From Fibrella aestuarina BUZ 2 (GTDB lineage Bacteria > Bacteroidota > Bacteroidia > Cytophagales > Spirosomataceae), in NCBI RefSeq assembly GCF_000331105.1, contig NC_020054.1:4129477-4193476 (forward strand): a DNA stretch of 64,000 nt, read 5' to 3'. The notes below the pieces were generated by a model, which was given only the letters and a program-made list of their open reading frames with translations, was not told the origin of the DNA and did no database searches. Within the stretch, counting starts at the first letter, position 1. The number at the start of each line of letters is the position of its first letter. Below are positions 41,928 to 50,102 of the stretch, piece by piece. Position numbers and translations under genes: made by a program.

Positions 41928-42212
41928 TCAGCTTAGTTTGTTGAGGGCCTTGTTTAACAGGTCGTCTACTTGTTCATCTGTCAGTGTGGATAGGTCTATT
42001 TTCTGTTCCCGCTGTTTGGGTAGTATATACTCCAAAAACTTTAGATAGGCGGCTATCCGGTCTTTTGGCTCCAACTGTTCTAGGTCGGTAGTTATCCCGT
42101 CAAACTGACTATCTATCAGAGTAGCAATCCGACTCTTTATGTCAGTGGTGGCTTTATTGGTGCTGCCGGGTTTACGCCCTCCCGTTTTTTCGCGTCCCTT
42201 CTGAAATACCAT
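41928..42212 (-). CDS. Small basic-headed protein, phage small-terminase-like
   Basis: A 94-residue protein with a basic N-terminus (MVFQKGREKTGGRKPGSTNK) then helices (DIKSRIATLIDSQFDGI, DRIAAYLKFLEYILPKQREQ) and an acidic end. The GGRKPGSTNKAT head and the LKFLEYILPKQRE helix are common in short Bacteroidota phage and element proteins that stand where small terminases do. That assignment is by resemblance only. It is the first gene of the four-gene operon. If it is a small terminase homologue, the element could redirect packaging as phage satellites do. Confidence 0.55.
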   Translation of the reverse strand: MVFQKGREKTGGRKPGSTNKATTDIKSRIATLIDSQFDGITTDLEQLEPKDRIAAYLKFLEYILPKQREQKIDLSTLTDEQVDDLLNKALNKLS

Positions 42213-42906
42213 TGCGCTGTTTTGTTTTCAGGGTGTAAACTGGATTCATGTTGACTGACTGCTACCCCAAGCCAGGGCGGTAACCTTTTCTTTAGCTCAT
42301 CCTCCTTTAGTTTGGTCCGTATTTTAACGCTGTTCAGTTAAAGCATCACGTAAGGCAGTAGAGCGGTAAGCATTCGCGCCCAGTCGGTGGGTTCCATTGC
42401 GGCCAATGTATCAGGTAATTCATTCAAGGACGATTGTCCTATGGCCTGTATTGATGCAGTAATTTCTTCAAGGCTACATTCAGCGTCCCGGCTTCGCGCC
42501 CTTTTTCAACTTTATCAACTGCTCTATTTTTTCTCTAATTTAGAAGAAAAAGGTAAATATCTAATCAATAAAATCATTATTATTTGGTGTATTTTTTTGA
42601 CTTAAACCAATGAATTAATTGATTTAAAAACTGGCTTCCTAACGTATTCTTAAAAAGTTAAAACGCAATTTTTTTTTGCAATAAGACACATAAACATACA
42701 GACTTCCATTACGCAATCCTTGGGCAATATAATACCATACAATATGTACCTCTTTCTATGATTGCATTTTATGGCTATCAACCATAAGCCTGTAATTATT
42801 GTCAGTTTATTTTAGAAAAACGCTCTAGAAGTTATAATCAATAATAGTATAAAACAATCTATTGCTACGCACTTAGTTTACACCTAAATCTAGATGTAAT
42901 ACTTCA
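42213..42906. other. AT-rich intergenic stretch
   Basis: About 690 bases with no convincing gene. The right half (42530-42900) is extremely AT-rich with poly-T and poly-A tracts. It should contain the promoter of the four-gene operon and the terminator of the HNH gene. A short plus-strand frame at 42387-42605 has no family features. Confidence 0.45.
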
Positions 42907-43833
42907 TTATATTATGCCGAGCTCCTTTAATATATCATATTTAAATTTACTAAAAGGCCTATTAATAAAATTTATAGAGTCATACTCTGCACCAAAAATA
43001 ATTCCGTAAAGGTCTTCTCGAGAAATATGGACACCTCTAAGTAAATTTGAAGTAAGAATACTCAGATATCTGTCAGAAAAATACTGTCTTGTCTTAATAA
43101 GGTTCAATAGCTCTCCAATGTGTGAGTTATAAATTTGTTCTAGTGCAAATGCTTCAACAGTATTTTTTTCCTTTGATGGATTTTGAGTAATAATTTTGAT
43201 TTTTAGTCCGGACTTTGAGGAGTTAGAGTATTCATAAGTAAATCGTATATCGCTAATCTTATTATCAAAGTATGGGTGTAAATGATCATCTAAATTAAAT
43301 TTAGCCGTTCCTTTAATACTTGAATTGCAAATAGAGCAACATGGAATCAAATTATAAAATGAAACTGCAAGTAATGGATTTGTTCCTTTATCAAAATAAT
43401 GGTCAAATTGTGGTCGTACGAGTTTCTCTCCCCCTTCTGTGATAACCGTACTTGTGTAGTTTCTATTGCAATAAGTGCAAGTATTTATATCCAGTGATTC
43501 AGCTAAATCATATGCATCATATCTATTTTTTGCTTTTGTTATAAATAGATCATAATTAAAAACGTATTCAATTCCAATTCTTAAATCAGGATAAAAAGTA
43601 ACAAAAGGGGCCAATTGTTTATTTACTTCGATAAGTTTGTCAGGTGTACCAATTAGAATATCATCAATATTATCATTAATTAAGTTTGAAAATATTGTTT
43701 TCATAATTTCATTATTTATATTTCTTATATTATCAATTTTATCTATTCGCTTTAAAATAAAATCGAACATTCCTTTATGAAAACTTCGTTTCGCCTTCAT
43801 TATTTTCAGACTATTTGCAGGTAGATGTAGCAT
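42907..43833 (-). CDS. HNH endonuclease, PtuB-like
   Basis: A 308-residue HNH nuclease. Two zinc CxxC pairs frame the core: CTYCNRNY and CCSICNSSIKG; the catalytic His lies in QFDHYFDKG and the Asn in FYNLIPCC. This C..C/H/N/C..C arrangement is that of the HNH effector PtuB of Septu and of related ATPase-linked HNH proteins. Its ATG directly follows the TAA of the ATPase C-terminal frame with no base between, so the two are surely co-translated. The gene is very AT-rich, more so than the hsd genes upstream. It is expected to cut DNA when the ATPase senses phage, by analogy with Septu. Confidence 0.8.
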   Translation of the reverse strand: MLHLPANSLKIMKAKRSFHKGMFDFILKRIDKIDNIRNINNEIMKTIFSNLINDNIDDILIGTPDKLIEVNKQLAPFVTFYPDLRIGIEYVFNYDLFITKAKNRYDAYDLAESLDINTCTYCNRNYTSTVITEGGEKLVRPQFDHYFDKGTNPLLAVSFYNLIPCCSICNSSIKGTAKFNLDDHLHPYFDNKISDIRFTYEYSNSSKSGLKIKIITQNPSKEKNTVEAFALEQIYNSHIGELLNLIKTRQYFSDRYLSILTSNLLRGVHISREDLYGIIFGAEYDSINFINRPFSKFKYDILKELGII

Positions 43834-44655
43834 TTATTTCGTTATTTTATTTTTTAAAATTAGAAGTTTTTCTATTTGCTCCTCAATTAATGATATTTGT
43901 ATATTTGTTTCCATCTTATCATCATACATCTCTGCAAGCTTTCGTTGAACTATTGGCTCATCAATCAGAGATATTAGTTTTTTATAATAGTCTGAATTTT
44001 GTCTATCTTCTTTATTAGTTAGCCATTGTATAGTATCATGGATTTTATCAAAGACAAAATTACCTATAAGAGAACTTTCAATAAAGAACGAATCAGCAAT
44101 TAAATCGGATATGTTCGCACCAAATGTCCTTGATGGTCTGTTTTTGTCGTTATACACTAGAACATTTGACGGACTATCATAGTCTTGTCGCTCTATGTAA
44201 ACAACATTAGTGTTCGGCAAATCGGATAATGTAATAGGGTCATGTGTTGTAAAAACAATTTCGATAGATGGCTTTGTCCTAAGTTCATTAAAAAAATATG
44301 GCAAAGTTTTTATAAGTGCTTTTATATATTTCTTTTTCCACGAAATGTGGAATGTTAAGTCAGCTTCGTCAAGTAAAAGAATATAATGGTTACCCACTTG
44401 CCTGGAAGTGAGCTCCTTAAGATTCGAATCTAGGAAACCATAAATCCTTGAATAAAAGTTAAGCAAAGCGCTTTCTCCTGAACTCATCCTTCTAGAGTAT
44501 GGCATGTAATTGATAAACTCATCTACCTTCTCCCTTTCATCAATTACTAATTCAGCTTTATTTGAATAAAACTTTACATAATAGCTATTCAACTCATTAA
44601 AAAATATTCTTTGCAACTGTAAAATTTCAACTGCATCCTCTGGCGATAGTTTCAA
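43834..44655 (-). CDS. C-terminal part of the AAA/ABC-type ATPase (PtuA-like), read by -1 shift
   Basis: This frame carries the signature loop (RRMSSGESALLNFYSRIYGF), Walker B with catalytic Glu (YILLLDEADLTFH) and the switch His (VFTTHDPITLSDLP) that the upstream frame lacks. Only a TTG at 44655 could serve as a local start, and the frame stays open and protein-like upstream to 44709 (LKKIYSSIDKAKSEYEVSNE), so it is not an independent gene. Joined to the upstream frame by a -1 shift it gives a complete protein of about 656 residues. The TAA touches the HNH start. Confidence 0.85.
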   Translation of the reverse strand: MKLSPEDAVEILQLQRIFFNELNSYYVKFYSNKAELVIDEREKVDEFINYMPYSRRMSSGESALLNFYSRIYGFLDSNLKELTSRQVGNHYILLLDEADLTFHISWKKKYIKALIKTLPYFFNELRTKPSIEIVFTTHDPITLSDLPNTNVVYIERQDYDSPSNVLVYNDKNRPSRTFGANISDLIADSFFIESSLIGNFVFDKIHDTIQWLTNKEDRQNSDYYKKLISLIDEPIVQRKLAEMYDDKMETNIQISLIEEQIEKLLILKNKITK

Positions 44656-44693
44656 AGTTTCATTTGAAACTTCATATTCGCTTTTCGCTTTAT

Positions 44694-45803
44694 CTATCGA
44701 TGAGTATATTTTTTTAACAATTTTTCTAAAATATTCTTTTTAAAAATATTTTCACTTTTTCCCGGCTGTATTTTAATGGCCCCATACTTAGCAAACATGA
44801 TTAAGGCTTTATAAGAATCTGCTTTTTCAAGTTGCTTATTTAATTTGTCATATGGAAAGTCGCCTTCTTCCAGAAACGAATTACTTTTTTCTAACTGCTT
44901 ATAAATTACACTAAGTATGCATTTAATTACGTTTCGCTTTAATAGATATTGATTTATTTGAACTTGGCTAGCTCTTTTGTTTCTATATAAATACCATGCA
45001 GAACTTTCCTTTTCTGCTTTATCAGCGATAGATGTTAAAATACTCCTTAACTGGTATGGAGTGTTGTGTTCTTTAACTTCACCTTTATAGCCTCTAAAAT
45101 ATAAAATCGGCTCGTAGTGATTTTGTAAGTGAAACAAATCTTTAAATATATTTTGTTTTTTGACTAAATCCGAACTAAGAAAATATATTTGTCGAAGCGA
45201 ATTTTTGAAGACTAATTCTTGAGACGCTGAATAAGCTAAGCCATTCTGATTTGTATCTTTTTCCCCTAGTTCTTTTAAATCATCCTCTACAATCTTGTCA
45301 AATGAAATATCGTGATTATCTATATTATCAAAATTTAAATTGTACTTGTAATCATAATGAGGTGAATAATAAATAGATTTAATTTTTTGATTAGAACTTT
45401 CATTTAACTCTATTTCTTTATTATTACGTTCTTTAATAACTACTTTACCAAAGTCATTTTTCAGAATAAAAGGCTTTCCAGAATCGTTTGATTCGTAAAG
45501 AAATAGAGATTTAGCATGTGGTAATGCGTTTGTATTATCAATAAATACGCTTCTAATTATATCTAATAATGTTGATTTTCCCGCACCGTTTTGACCTACT
45601 ATTGCATTAATATTTGTGAGTTTTGAGCCAAGATTTGTTGAGTCAAAAAAATTAGGTATAAAGTTTTTATTAATAGTCCTTGAAATATTAACATTATCAT
45701 TTTCTTTTTCGAAACTATAAAAATATTTAGTCCCAAAATTTATTGTTTGTGGCGCGTCAAATAAGTAATCATGGTGTTCGATGTAAATTGCTGCAATTCT
45801 CAT
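44694..45803 (-). CDS. N-terminal part of the AAA/ABC-type ATPase (PtuA-like)
   Basis: 369 residues in the zero frame. The start MRIAAIYIEHHDYLFDAPQ and Walker A in NINAIVGQNGAGKSTLLDII (about residues 64-83) are those of SMC/ABC-like ATPases found in Septu, retron and RecF-like defence systems. Alone it has no signature motif or Walker B, so it would not be an active ATPase. It stops four codons after an A AAA AAA heptamer (44715-44709). Very AT-rich. Separated from hsdR by 180 bases on the same strand, it is the third module of the defence block. Confidence 0.85.
   Translation of the reverse strand: MRIAAIYIEHHDYLFDAPQTINFGTKYFYSFEKENDNVNISRTINKNFIPNFFDSTNLGSKLTNINAIVGQNGAGKSTLLDIIRSVFIDNTNALPHAKSLFLYESNDSGKPFILKNDFGKVVIKERNNKEIELNESSNQKIKSIYYSPHYDYKYNLNFDNIDNHDISFDKIVEDDLKELGEKDTNQNGLAYSASQELVFKNSLRQIYFLSSDLVKKQNIFKDLFHLQNHYEPILYFRGYKGEVKEHNTPYQLRSILTSIADKAEKESSAWYLYRNKRASQVQINQYLLKRNVIKCILSVIYKQLEKSNSFLEEGDFPYDKLNKQLEKADSYKALIMFAKYGAIKIQPGKSENIFKKNILEKLLKKYTHR
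44709..44715 (-). other. A AAA AAA slippery heptamer at the ATPase frame junction
   Basis: On the minus strand the zero-frame codons read TTG TTA AAA AAA TAT ACT CAT CGA TAG. Slipping back one base on AAA AAA gives ATA TAC TCA and continues the ATPase for 291 residues. The heptamer is in the frame required for -1 slippage. Nine bases later CGATAG (44699-44694) can pair with CTATCG (44649-44644), enclosing an inner stem AAGTTTC/GAAACTT. One extra A would also restore the frame, so an indel is the main alternative. Confidence 0.6.
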
Positions 45804-45984
45804 TGGCTTACTTGTGTTTTAATTTAATGATTTTAAATTTGGCCTCTATGCGATTCCATAGATTACTTTACAGTAAAATCCATACCCCTATTTATTCAAT
45901 TTGCATTGTTGACATCATCAGACTTAAATGCCAACATAAAATTGGAATCAATTCTGATGATTAAATTAAGTAATTTTTTCTCTT

Positions 45985-48855
45985 TTACTCCGCTTCTGGT
46001 ATGTCAGTAAAGAACGTTTCTACGAAGTCGAGAATCTTGTCTTTAATTCGCTGTACTATGGCTTTGCGCTGAAGTAGTTTCGGCTTCTCTGTTAAGATGG
46101 CTACTACATCATCGTTCAGGGGTTCGCGCTCTGTGAAGAGGAAATTATTTACAAGCTGCTGTAAACCGCCTTTATCTAGTTTTTCTTCTTCTGTGAGCTT
46201 ATCTAGGGCCTTGCTGCGCTCGAGCTGTATAAACTCATCAAATGACTGTGGTACGGCTGCTGCTGAATCTACATGAGGCAAGTTTTCCGCTATAAACTTC
46301 TCTATCAGTTCGCGCTTGCTTCGTAGCTTAACCTCACTATCCAGCAACTTCTTAATTTCCTGTTTCTTGCGTTCCTTATCTGCTGGTTTGGCTGCTACCA
46401 ACGCGGCCAATAGCCGGAGAATGTAGGAGACGTTTATTTCATCGCGTTGAATCAGTTCTAACTCAAAGTCAACGTCTTCTAAGATGGACTCTTTCTCCTT
46501 GTGAACGTTCGACTTTACTTTGTCGTACAAGTCTAGGTACTTGCTTTTGTAGTCTTCAAAGGTCTGTTCATCCATTTGGAGACTATCAAAGCTAAAATCG
46601 CTGAAGCAGGATAGAATGTTCTTCAGCCGGATCAATGCCCGAAACGCTTTTACAAATTCTAGCTCCTCATCTTCGCTCGGTAAGTCGTCTACACTATCAA
46701 CGGTAGGTGTGAGGCTGATTAGATGCTCATAGGCTTTATCGAACTTGTCTACATAGTCTTCAAACGGCTGCATGATGATTTCTTCAATAGCCTCTTTGTT
46801 TGAAAAGAGGGTTATTGCCTCATCAGTGGCCGCTTTCAGGTTCCGAAAGCAAACGATGTTGCCTTGTGACTTCTGTTCGTTTAATATCCGGTTGGTGCGT
46901 GAAAATGCCTGTAAAAGACCGTGATACCGTAAGTTCTTATCAACGTAAAGGGTATTGAGCTTTTTGGCATCGAATCCGGTCAGGAACATATTCACGACCA
47001 ACAAAATGTCTAGCCGGTCACTGTCTAAAAATCCGTCTCGTTCGCGCTCTTTCAGCCGTTTGGCAATGTCTTTATAGTAGTTCTGAAACGATAGGCTATC
47101 TTTAGTACTATACTTGGTGCCATACATCGCGTTGTAATCGCTGATGTAAGATTCTAGCTTATCCCGGCTGTGCTGGTTGACGCTTGCCCCTTCAGGTACG
47201 TCTACCTCTTCATCAGGAATGTTGCCGTTTGCGTCTTTGTCGTCTTCGTTGGCGGCATACGTGAAAATAGTAGCAAGCCGTAGGTTATGCTTTCCGGCTT
47301 CTTTCTTCTGCTGAAACGCCTCGTAATAGCGCGTGAGCATATCAACGTTACTCACGCACAACATGGCCGAAAACTCTTTACTGTGCGTTTTACGGTTGTG
47401 ATTGGCTATAATGTAATCAACGATCTTGTTGAGCCGGTCTTCTGACTCCATCAACTCTTTGGTGTCGATGGCTTCAACGTCTATGTCTAGTTCGGCGCGG
47501 CTGTCGTCTTTGTATTTATAGCGGCCAACGTACTCAACAGAGAACCGTAATACGTTTTCGTCCCGAATGGCATCCGTGATAACGTACTTGTGTAAGCACT
47601 CCTCGAATAGCTCTTTGGTGGTGCGTTTGCCTAATTCGTTCTTTACGGCGTTGTCGGCAAAGATGGGCGTACCGGTGAAGCCGAAAAGCTGACTATTGCT
47701 GAAGAAGTCTTTAATTCGTTTGTGGGTGGCTCCAAACTGGCTCCGGTGGCACTCATCGAAAATGAAGACGATCCGCTTATCTTTCAACTTATCCATTTTA
47801 AGCTGATGGCGGCCTTTGCTGATGGCCGTGTTCAGCTTCTGAATGGTGGTAACTATGATACGGCTGTCGTCGGCAAATTGGGCAACTAGCTTACTGGTGT
47901 TATCGGTAGTATCGACGCTGCCTTTGGCGAATGTATCAAACTCACGTTGGGTCTGATAGTCCAGGTCTTTACGGTCAACCACAAACACAACCTTATGCAC
48001 TTGCGGCATGGCACTTAATAGCTGGCTGGCTTTGAATGAGGTAAGCGTTTTACCGCTTCCGGTGGTATGCCAGATGTAGCCGTTTTTGTTGCCCGTTCTA
48101 ACCCGCTCTATTATGGCTTCTACAGCGTAATACTGATATGGCCTGAACACCATCAGCACGTTGGTAGTGGGTAAGACGATATAGCGCGTTATCATCTTGG
48201 AGAGGTGGCAAGGCTCCAGAAAGACTTGTGCAAACGCGTCTAGCTGCTTGATTGGCTTATTCTCTATGTCTGACCAATAAAATGTCTGCTTAAACGATTG
48301 CTTGCGGTTGTTGGCGTAGTACTTGGTATTCACACCGTTGGAAATCACAAACAACTGCACGTAGTTGAACAGCGCGTACCCGGCCGAATAGGAATGTTTT
48401 TGATAGCGGTTTGTCTGGTTGAACGCTTCTTTGAGTTCCAGCCCCCGGCGTTTCAATTCGATTTGCGCCAATGGCAAGCCGTTAATCAGAATCGTAACAT
48501 CGTAGCGGTTTTTGTAACTGCCTTCAATCGTTATCTGATTGGTTACCTGATATTGATTTTGGCACCAAAATTCTTGATTAATAAATTCAAGATACAGGAT
48601 ATTCCCATCGGTGCGGGTAAGCTGCATCTTATCACGCAAAATCTTAGCTCGATCAAAGACGTTGCCTTTATTAAGGTAGTTCAAGACCTGAGCGAACTCT
48701 TTGTCGTCTAACTGAACATTGTTGTGCTTCTCTAACTGCGTTTTTAGGTTCGCCAGTAACTCTTTTTCATCCTTTATGACAACCTGCTTATAGCTCAACC
48801 CGACAAGTTGCCGGATTAGATTCTCTTCTAAAGCCTGTTCGGATTGAGTAGCCAT
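45985..48855 (-). CDS. hsdR: Type I restriction enzyme R subunit
   Basis: A 956-residue HsdR. The N-terminal nuclease has the PD-(D/E)xK pattern (YDVTILINGLPLAQIELKRRG, about residues 118-138), then the translocase with Walker A (WHTTGSGKTLTSFKAS), DEAD-type box (FIFDECHRSQFG), motif III (LFGFTGTPIF) and motif VI region (LLQAFSRTNRI). The length is normal for the family. It restricts unmodified DNA after ATP-driven translocation, together with HsdM and HsdS. Six bases after hsdS; operon order M-S-R. Confidence 0.95.
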   Translation of the reverse strand: MATQSEQALEENLIRQLVGLSYKQVVIKDEKELLANLKTQLEKHNNVQLDDKEFAQVLNYLNKGNVFDRAKILRDKMQLTRTDGNILYLEFINQEFWCQNQYQVTNQITIEGSYKNRYDVTILINGLPLAQIELKRRGLELKEAFNQTNRYQKHSYSAGYALFNYVQLFVISNGVNTKYYANNRKQSFKQTFYWSDIENKPIKQLDAFAQVFLEPCHLSKMITRYIVLPTTNVLMVFRPYQYYAVEAIIERVRTGNKNGYIWHTTGSGKTLTSFKASQLLSAMPQVHKVVFVVDRKDLDYQTQREFDTFAKGSVDTTDNTSKLVAQFADDSRIIVTTIQKLNTAISKGRHQLKMDKLKDKRIVFIFDECHRSQFGATHKRIKDFFSNSQLFGFTGTPIFADNAVKNELGKRTTKELFEECLHKYVITDAIRDENVLRFSVEYVGRYKYKDDSRAELDIDVEAIDTKELMESEDRLNKIVDYIIANHNRKTHSKEFSAMLCVSNVDMLTRYYEAFQQKKEAGKHNLRLATIFTYAANEDDKDANGNIPDEEVDVPEGASVNQHSRDKLESYISDYNAMYGTKYSTKDSLSFQNYYKDIAKRLKERERDGFLDSDRLDILLVVNMFLTGFDAKKLNTLYVDKNLRYHGLLQAFSRTNRILNEQKSQGNIVCFRNLKAATDEAITLFSNKEAIEEIIMQPFEDYVDKFDKAYEHLISLTPTVDSVDDLPSEDEELEFVKAFRALIRLKNILSCFSDFSFDSLQMDEQTFEDYKSKYLDLYDKVKSNVHKEKESILEDVDFELELIQRDEINVSYILRLLAALVAAKPADKERKKQEIKKLLDSEVKLRSKRELIEKFIAENLPHVDSAAAVPQSFDEFIQLERSKALDKLTEEEKLDKGGLQQLVNNFLFTEREPLNDDVVAILTEKPKLLQRKAIVQRIKDKILDFVETFFTDIPEAE

Positions 48856-48861
48856 GAATCG

Positions 48862-50100
48862 TTAAACAAAGAGTTTCTGTAAAAGACCTTTTTTAAAAGC
48901 TTTGGTATGTTCCAGTTGGCCGGCTACTCCACTTATTATCTGGTCTATTGTTGATAAGAAATCAGCTATTCTATCTTGTTCTTCTTTAGAAGGGCATATT
49001 ATCGTTATATCTCTAAAAAACTCCACAACACTTACGTTCAACAAACCATGATTTCTTGCGCCTTCTTGAGCAATTTTACGTATTTCTGAGTTCAAATACC
49101 CACTGTCAAAATATTGATCGTAGAAGCCTGCTGAATAATTTGCTTTAAGCCGGAAGCAAATATATAGGGTTGATACTACTCCCCTTTCATAACGTTTAAG
49201 GCGTTTAATAGCACCCATAGGGTAGCCATTCGAGTAACTTTTATTATATGCAAAGTCACCCTTTTGTAAAAGATAATAACCTGTTAGATTCTGTGATGAA
49301 ACGGACTTGTTGAAGTAGTCTGTTTGGCTAATCAATCCGTACTGAGCCGATATAGTTAATACATTGGAATTATTTTCTTCATTCTTACGAGTAACACGCT
49401 CGAACACTTCGTTAAACTGTTTTTCCTCCCAATCTGGATAGGGTCTCCCATAGTTATCTTTAAATCTAATCTTCTGACTAAAAAGTTGTTTTATAACAGA
49501 TTGTTTGTATTGTTCTAATATGGATTGTTTTTTTAATAACAGCTCAATTTTGGCGTCGATTATATTTAGAAATTTGGCTATCTTCTGTTGTTCAAAGATA
49601 TGTGGTCGAGCAACTTTTATATCTCTAAAAAAAGCATCCACACTTATATTTAGTAATCCGTGATTTCTAGCTCCTTCTTGTGCTATTTTTTGTATATCTG
49701 CATTGATTAATCCAGACTCAAAATAATGACTGTAAAAGTCTTCACTATTGTTAACCTTTATTTTAAAACATATATACAATGGAGACACTATACCTTTTGA
49801 GTAAAATGTTAGTTTCTTTATAGCTCCTACTGGATATTCTTTGGAATAACTCTTATTATATGCAAAGTCACCTCTTTCCAATAAGTAATAACCACTAAGA
49901 TCTTTTGATGCAACAGATTTATTAAAAAACTCTGTTTGGCTTATTAGACCGTACTGTGCCGAAATTGTAAGAACATTAGTGTTTTTTTCTTTGTTCTTAC
50001 GCATAATCCTATCAAAAATAGCCCTTAATTCACTTTTCACCCATTCTCCCGAAAACTCATTGAATCGTAAAATAGGCACATTGCGCTGACTTGTATTCAT
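48862..50100 (-). CDS. hsdS: Type I restriction specificity subunit with twin recognition domains
   Basis: A 412-residue HsdS. Two target-recognition domains (about residues 15-165 and 220-385) are separated and followed by the conserved spacer helices (IAKFLNIIDAKIELLLKKQS and IADFLSTIDQIISGVAGQLE). The two domains are unusually alike: both contain NVLTISAQYGLISQT, GDFAYNKSYS and KIAQEGARNHGLLN. Two similar domains imply that both halves of the split DNA target are similar, i.e. a near-palindromic site. It lies two bases after hsdM and six before hsdR. Confidence 0.95.
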   Translation of the reverse strand: MNTSQRNVPILRFNEFSGEWVKSELRAIFDRIMRKNKEKNTNVLTISAQYGLISQTEFFNKSVASKDLSGYYLLERGDFAYNKSYSKEYPVGAIKKLTFYSKGIVSPLYICFKIKVNNSEDFYSHYFESGLINADIQKIAQEGARNHGLLNISVDAFFRDIKVARPHIFEQQKIAKFLNIIDAKIELLLKKQSILEQYKQSVIKQLFSQKIRFKDNYGRPYPDWEEKQFNEVFERVTRKNEENNSNVLTISAQYGLISQTDYFNKSVSSQNLTGYYLLQKGDFAYNKSYSNGYPMGAIKRLKRYERGVVSTLYICFRLKANYSAGFYDQYFDSGYLNSEIRKIAQEGARNHGLLNVSVVEFFRDITIICPSKEEQDRIADFLSTIDQIISGVAGQLEHTKAFKKGLLQKLFV

Positions 50101-50102
50101 TA

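Noticed and set aside
42387..42605. Plus-strand frame of 72 residues in the AT-rich gap
   Set aside because: No recognisable features, opposite to all element genes, and its end runs into poly-T.
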